DNA of 64,000 nt from positions 90,497 through 154,496 of the forward strand of contig NZ_LZJC01000082.1 in the NCBI RefSeq assembly GCF_001666755.1. The letters run 5' to 3'. Below the pieces are notes generated by a model, which saw only the letters and a list, made by a program, of their open reading frames with translations, was not told the origin of the DNA and made no database searches. This DNA comes from Mycobacterium sp. E1214 (GTDB taxonomy: Bacteria > Actinomycetota > Actinomycetes > Mycobacteriales > Mycobacteriaceae). Both the position numbers and the translations under genes were made by a program. Below, in pieces: positions 60,306-64,000 of the stretch (position 1 is the stretch's first letter; each line of letters starts with the position of its first letter).

Positions 60306-60935
60306 GTGCAAAAGCAGCTCCGCAGGCTGGGCGTGATGGGCGGGACGTTCGACCCGATCCATTACGGCCACTTGGTGGCTGCCAGCGAGGTCGCCGACCT
60401 GTTCGATCTCGACGAAGTCGTCTTCGTGCCCAGCGGTCAACCCTGGCAGAAGGACCGCGACGTCTCCGCCGCCGAGGACCGCTACCTGATGACCGTGATC
60501 GCCACCGCGTCCAATCCCCGCTTCTCGGTGAGCCGGGTCGACATCGACCGCGCCGGGCCCACCTACACCCGCGACACGCTGCGCGACCTGCACATCGCCA
60601 ACCCGGACTCCGAGCTCTACTTCATCACCGGCGCCGACGCCCTGGCTTCCATACTCTCGTGGCAAGGCTTTGAGGAGGTCTTCGATTTGGCCCGCTTCAT
60701 CGGGGTGAGCCGGCCCGGTTACGAGCTGCGCCGCGAACACATCACCGGCGTGCTCGGCGAGCTGGCCGACGGTGCGCTGACGCTCGTCGAGATCCCGGCG
60801 CTGGCAATCTCGTCGACCGATTGCCGCCGCCGCGCCGAGGAGAGGCGGCCGCTGTGGTACCTGATGCCCGACGGCGTGGTGCAGTACGTGTCCAAGCGCC
60901 GGCTGTACCGCAAACCCGTGGGGGAGGTGTCGTGA
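60306..60935 (+). CDS. nadD: Nicotinate-nucleotide adenylyltransferase
   Basis: The 209-residue enzyme adds AMP to nicotinate mononucleotide, the step before Nad[16 protein letters not shown] is the nucleotidyl-transferase signature (T/HxGH), and [11 protein letters not shown] is the ISSTxxR motif. It begins at GTG 60306 with a leaderless -10 box. The last 4 bases overlap rsfS (GTGA). It leads the operon nadD-rsfS-gpgP-octT. Confidence 0.96.
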   Translation: MQKQLRRLGVMGGTFDPIHYGHLVAASEVADLFDLDEVVFVPSGQPWQKDRDVSAAEDRYLMTVIATASNPRFSVSRVDIDRAGPTYTRDTLRDLHIANPDSELYFITGADALASILSWQGFEEVFDLARFIGVSRPGYELRREHITGVLGELADGALTLVEIPALAISSTDCRRRAEERRPLWYLMPDGVVQYVSKRRLYRKPVGEVS

Positions 60936-61330
60936 GCGCGAACGAGGAGGCCATCGCCATGGCGACCGTGGCCGCCAGCGCGGCCGCGTCGAAGCTGGCC
61001 GACGACGTCGTCGTCATCGACGTCTCCGGCCAGCTGGTCATCACCGACTGCTTCGTCATCGCCTCGGCCTCCAACGAGCGGCAGGTCAACGCCATCGTCG
61101 ACGAGGTCGAGGAGAAGATGCGTCGGGCCGGATACAAGCCGGCGCGCCGCGAGGGCGCCCGCGAGGGCCGCTGGACGCTGCTGGACTACCGCGACATCGT
61201 CGTGCACGTGCAGCATCAGGAAGACCGCAATTTCTATGCGCTGGACCGGCTTTGGAGCGACTGCCCGGTGGTGCCGGTGGAGTTGATCGACGACCCCGGG
61301 GACACCGACGAATCAGCGGACCCGCAATGA
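60932..61330 (+). CDS. rsfS: Ribosomal silencing factor RsfS
   Basis: The 132-residue protein binds L14 and blocks subunit joining under starvation. [37 protein letters not shown] and the conserved [28 protein letters not shown] are typical of the family. It overlaps nadD by 4 nt and gpgP by 4 nt. A C-terminal acidic tail ([13 protein letters not shown]) is added. Confidence 0.95.
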   Translation: MSANEEAIAMATVAASAAASKLADDVVVIDVSGQLVITDCFVIASASNERQVNAIVDEVEEKMRRAGYKPARREGAREGRWTLLDYRDIVVHVQHQEDRNFYALDRLWSDCPVVPVELIDDPGDTDESADPQ

Positions 61331-61998
61331 CGACCCGTCGCCTGGTCATGCTGCGGCACGGGCAGACCGAATACAACGCCGGCAACCGCATGCAGGGGCA
61401 GCTGGACACCGAGCTCAGCGAGCTGGGCCGGGCGCAGGCGATCGCCGCCGCCGAGGTCCTGGGAAAGTTGCACCCGCTGCGGATCGTGTCCTCGGACCTG
61501 CACCGCGCCTACGACACCGCGCTCCGGTTGGGTGAGCGCACCGGCCTGCCGGTGTTGCGCGACGAACGGCTGCGCGAAACCCACCTGGGCGACTGGCAGG
61601 GCCTGACCCACACCGACGTCGACGCGCAGGCGCCGGGGGCCCGGCTGGCCTGGCGCGACGACGCGACCTGGGCGCCGCACGGCGGTGAGAGCAGGGTCGA
61701 CGTCGCGGCCCGGAGCCTGCCCGTGGTCACCGAACTTATTGCCTCCGAACCGGAATGGGGCGACCCGACGCACGCCGACCGGCCGGTGGTGTTGGTGGCG
61801 CACGGCGGCTTGATCGCCGCGCTGTCGGCCGCGCTGCTGCGGCTTCCCGTCGACAACTGGCCGGTGCTGGGCGGCATGGGCAACGCCAGCTGGGTGCAGC
61901 TGTCGGGGTACTCCCGCGACGGCGCTGACCCGACCGCCATCCGGTGGCGCCTGGACGTGTGGAACGCCTCGGCTCAGGTGTCCAACGATGTCCTGTGA
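61327..61998 (+). CDS. gpgP: Glucosyl-3-phosphoglycerate phosphatase
   Basis: The 223-residue histidine phosphatase has the phospho-His motif LRHGQTEYN (H11) and VLVAHGGLI for the second His; E in [11 protein letters not shown] is the acid. In M. tuberculosis the equivalent (Rv2419c) dephosphorylates glucosyl-3-phosphoglycerate in methylglucose lipopolysaccharide synthesis. The octT neighbour, which acts later in that pathway, supports this over a glycolytic mutase. Its end overlaps octT by 11 nt. Confidence 0.92.
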   Translation: MTTRRLVMLRHGQTEYNAGNRMQGQLDTELSELGRAQAIAAAEVLGKLHPLRIVSSDLHRAYDTALRLGERTGLPVLRDERLRETHLGDWQGLTHTDVDAQAPGARLAWRDDATWAPHGGESRVDVAARSLPVVTELIASEPEWGDPTHADRPVVLVAHGGLIAALSAALLRLPVDNWPVLGGMGNASWVQLSGYSRDGADPTAIRWRLDVWNASAQVSNDVL

Positions 61999-62836
61999 GC
62001 GCCGGCCCACGTTGCTGATCTTCGCCGATTCGCTGGCCTACTACGGCCCGACCGGTGGCCTGCCCGCCGACGACCCCAGGATTTGGCCGAATATCGTTGC
62101 CGCGCAACTTGATTGGGATGTCGAACTGATCGGTCGAATCGGCTGGACCTGCCGCGACGTTTGGTGGGCGGCGACGCAGGACCCGCGGGCCTGGGCGGCG
62201 CTGCCGCGGGCGGGCGCGGTCGTCTTCGCCACCGGCGGCATGGATTCGCTGCCCTCGGTGCTGCCCACCGCGCTGCGCGAGTTGATCCGCTACGTGCGGC
62301 CACCGTGGCTGCGTCGGTGGGTGCGCGACGGATACGGCTGGCTGCAGCCCCGACTCTCGCCGGTGGCCCGCTCCGCCCTACCGGCGCATCTGAGCGCCGA
62401 CTACCTCGAACAGACCCGCGCCGCAATCGATTTCAACCGGCCCGGCATCCCGGTGGTCGCGGCGCTGCCGTCGGTGCACATCGCCGACACCTACGGCAGG
62501 GCCCACCACGGCCGGGCCGCCACCGCGGCCGCGATCAGCGAGTGGGCTCGTGCCCGGGGGGTGCCGCTGGTGGATTTGAAGGCCGCCGTCGCCGAGCAGA
62601 TCCTCAGCGGCCACGGCAATCCCGACGGCATCCATTGGAATTTCGAAGCGCACCGGGCGGTGGCGGAACTGATGCTCAAGGCGCTCGCGGAAGCCGGCGT
62701 GGCGACGATGCAGAGCGCGAAGCGCGATGCTGAGGAGCCGCGCAATGCAGACGGCGTGGCGACGATGCAGAGCGCGAAGCGCGATGCTGAGGAGCCGCGC
62801 AATGCAGACGGCGTGGCGACCGAGAAGCCGCACTAG
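61988..62836 (+). CDS. octT: Diglucosylglycerate octanoyltransferase OctT, with MIRU-extended C terminus
   Basis: The 282-residue SGNH-type acyltransferase has the nucleophile in FADSLAYYG (S15) and the Asp/His pair in [12 protein letters not shown]. The family transfers octanoate to diglucosylglycerate in methylglucose lipopolysaccharide synthesis. Residues 238-275 are two identical 19-residue repeats, [19 protein letters not shown], encoded by a 57-bp tandem repeat, followed by VATEKPH. Without these the length is about 244, near the 247 I recall for Rv2418c. The repeat keeps frame and merely lengthens the tail. Confidence 0.9.
   Translation: MSCERRPTLLIFADSLAYYGPTGGLPADDPRIWPNIVAAQLDWDVELIGRIGWTCRDVWWAATQDPRAWAALPRAGAVVFATGGMDSLPSVLPTALRELIRYVRPPWLRRWVRDGYGWLQPRLSPVARSALPAHLSADYLEQTRAAIDFNRPGIPVVAALPSVHIADTYGRAHHGRAATAAAISEWARARGVPLVDLKAAVAEQILSGHGNPDGIHWNFEAHRAVAELMLKALAEAGVATMQSAKRDAEEPRNADGVATMQSAKRDAEEPRNADGVATEKPH
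62699..62820 (+). repeat. 57-bp tandem repeat (MIRU-like) inside the octT 3' end
   Basis: Two identical units (62699-62755, 62756-62812) and an 8-nt start of a third. The unit contains ATGCAGAGCGCGAAGCGCGA and GAGGAGCCGCGCAATGCAGA, patterns familiar from mycobacterial interspersed repetitive units at gene junctions. At 19 codons, copy changes preserve the octT frame. Confidence 0.93.
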
Positions 62837-62840
62837 CGCC

Positions 62841-63674
62841 ATGCCCGTCATCGTGGTGACCGACGCGTCGGCGCGGCTGCCGGCCGACCTGACCGCCGAG
62901 TGGGGGATCCGCGTCGTCCCGCTGCACATCCTGCTCGACGGTGCGGATTTGCGCGACGGCGTGGACGACATCCCCGACGACATCTATCAGCTCGAAGCCA
63001 CCACCGCGGCGGCCACGCCCGCGGAACTGGCCGACGCCTACCAGCGTGCGCTCGCCGACAGCGGCGGCGACGGCGTTGTGGCCGTGCACATTTCGTCAGC
63101 GTTGTCGGGCACCTGCCGGGCCGCCGAACGCACCGCGGCGGACCTGGACCCCAGCGTGCGGATCGTCGACTCGCGCTCGGCCGCCATGGGCACCGGCTTC
63201 GTCGCGCTCGCCGCCGCCCGTGCCGCCGCGGCCGGGGCCGACGTGGCCGCCGTCGCGGCGGCGGCCGAAGCGGCGGTGACGCGCGGCCACGCCTTCATCG
63301 TGGTGCACCGGTTGGACAACCTGCGCCGCAGCGGGCGGATCGGCGGGGCCGCGGCGTGGCTGGGCACCGCCTTGGCGCTCAAGCCGTTGCTGCGCATCGA
63401 CGACGGCAAACTCGTTCTGGCGCAACGGGTCCGCACCGTCGGCCACGCGACCGAGACGATGATCGACCGAGTGTGCGAGGCGGTGGGCGACGGGGCGGCC
63501 GAGCTGGCGGTGCATCACGTCAACAACCCCGACGGCGCCCACGCCGTCGCCGCCGCGCTGCGCCGACGCCTGCCGGCCTGCGCGCAGCCGATCATCACGC
63601 CGCTGGGCCCGGTGCTGGCATTGCACGTCGGCGCCGGCGCAGTCGCGGTGTGCGTGCAGCTGCCGCCGGGTTAG
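62841..63674 (+). CDS. DegV family fatty-acid-binding protein (Rv2417c-type)
   Basis: The 277-residue protein binds a fatty acid between two domains. The N-terminal [15 protein letters not shown] and [13 protein letters not shown] are the lipid carboxylate-binding segments; [28 protein letters not shown] is the second family signature. DegV proteins present fatty acids to fatty acid kinase FakA in other bacteria. It starts 4 bp after octT and follows the repeat, so it probably shares that transcript. Confidence 0.93.
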   Translation: MPVIVVTDASARLPADLTAEWGIRVVPLHILLDGADLRDGVDDIPDDIYQLEATTAAATPAELADAYQRALADSGGDGVVAVHISSALSGTCRAAERTAADLDPSVRIVDSRSAAMGTGFVALAAARAAAAGADVAAVAAAAEAAVTRGHAFIVVHRLDNLRRSGRIGGAAAWLGTALALKPLLRIDDGKLVLAQRVRTVGHATETMIDRVCEAVGDGAAELAVHHVNNPDGAHAVAAALRRRLPACAQPIITPLGPVLALHVGAGAVAVCVQLPPG

Positions 63675-64000
63675 ACCGGGGCGGCCACCGGCGTCGGCGC
63701 CGGTGCCGACGCCGGCCGGCGGGCGTTGTCCCCGCGCGGGTGCACCACCTGCGGCCACCAGAACCACCGGCCCAGCAGGGTGGCGATCGACGGCATCAAC
63801 AGGGTGCGCACCACCAGCGTGTCCAGCAGCAGGCCGATGCAGACGGTCGAGCCGAACTGGCCCAGCACCTTCAGATCACTGCCCAGCATGGACGCCATGG
63901 TGAACGCGAACACCAGACCCGCGGCGGTAACCACTCCGCCGGTGCCGCCCATCGAGCGGATCGTCCCGGTCTTGAGCCCGGCGTGGATCTCCTCCTTGAA
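63671..64000 (-). CDS. MmpL/RND-family transporter, C-terminal fragment
   Basis: Only the last 109 residues are in the window; the frame runs off the right edge with no start. [23 protein letters not shown], followed by [37 protein letters not shown], is the final transmembrane pair of MmpL/RND lipid exporters. A Pro/Ala-rich tail follows. The stop overlaps the degV stop by 4 bp in convergent orientation. Confidence 0.9.
   Translation of the reverse strand, partial: FKEEIHAGLKTGTIRSMGGTGGVVTAAGLVFAFTMASMLGSDLKVLGQFGSTVCIGLLLDTLVVRTLLMPSIATLLGRWFWWPQVVHPRGDNARRPASAPAPTPVAAPV

Noticed and set aside
56461..62820. CRISPR array
   Set aside because: The 55-bp and 57-bp repeats are head-to-tail tandem units with no unique spacers, and no cas genes are present.

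Overview
The window is chromosomal DNA of a slow-growing Mycobacterium, probably of the M. avium complex or a close relative. It is GC-rich with many GTG starts. It runs gene for gene, with the opposite orientation numbering, along the M. tuberculosis Rv2471-Rv2417c region: aglA, glbO, HNH gene, ctaJ, pepN, Rv2466c-type, rpiB, nei2, lipP, tRNAs, tig, clpP1, clpP2, clpX, korA, korB, mobA, rpfE, valS, folC, ndk, rne, rplU, rpmA, obg, proB, nadE, rbsK, cyclase, MscS, proA, moxR, nadD, rsfS, gpgP, octT, degV. MIRU-like tandem repeats fit this assignment. The species call is an inference from remembered gene order; no search was run.

Layout. 0-4.9 kb: FAD oxidoreductase, alpha-glucosidase and truncated haemoglobin on the minus strand, then an HNH protein, cytochrome oxidase subunit CtaJ and its DUF5130 partner on the plus strand. 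4.9-6.5 kb: two tandem secreted C39-like proteins. 6.5-12.7 kb: aminopeptidase N, a DsbA-like oxidoreductase, RpiB, a Nei-type glycosylase, a Trp/Pro-rich secreted peptide and LipP. 12.8-17.5 kb: tRNA-Gly, tRNA-Pro, trigger factor and the ClpP1P2-ClpX protease. 17.6-22.8 kb: MFS transporter, 2-oxoglutarate:ferredoxin oxidoreductase KorAB and MobA. 22.8-24.1 kb: a long non-coding stretch with a hairpin-rich leader, then resuscitation factor RpfE. 24.2-37.2 kb: enoyl-reductase-like gene, ValS-FolC-DUF4233, Ndk, RNase E, L21-L27-Obg-ProB.

Three stretches look like insertions relative to the M. tuberculosis backbone. (1) 37.2-40.2 kb: MarR with a DUF5313-like protein, and TetR divergent from a cytochrome P450, each with a palindromic operator. 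(2) 43.8-46.3 kb: a MocR-type PLP regulator, a small membrane protein and a GNAT enzyme, sharing two copies of one palindrome. (3) 46.3-51.8 kb: a GntR/UTRA regulator divergent from a five-gene operon (MmgE/PrpD, isocitrate-lyase/PEP-mutase family lyase, LeuC-like and LeuD-like hydratase subunits, PEBP protein). The chemistry of the third is a dehydrate-rehydrate-cleave route like the methylcitrate or dimethylmalate pathways but without a synthase. It is the best candidate here for an undescribed catabolic system.

51.8-64 kb: RbsK, a receptor cyclase with a degenerate catalytic site coupled to a cyclic-nucleotide-binding MscS channel, a 55-bp tandem repeat, ProA, a MoxR/VWA pair, the NadD-RsfS-GpgP-OctT operon (methylglucose lipopolysaccharide precursor enzymes; OctT ends in an in-frame 57-bp MIRU-like repeat), a DegV protein, and the 3' end of an MmpL transporter leaving the window. 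Many genes have a TANNNT -10 box 6-8 nt before the start codon, as expected for leaderless mycobacterial transcripts.
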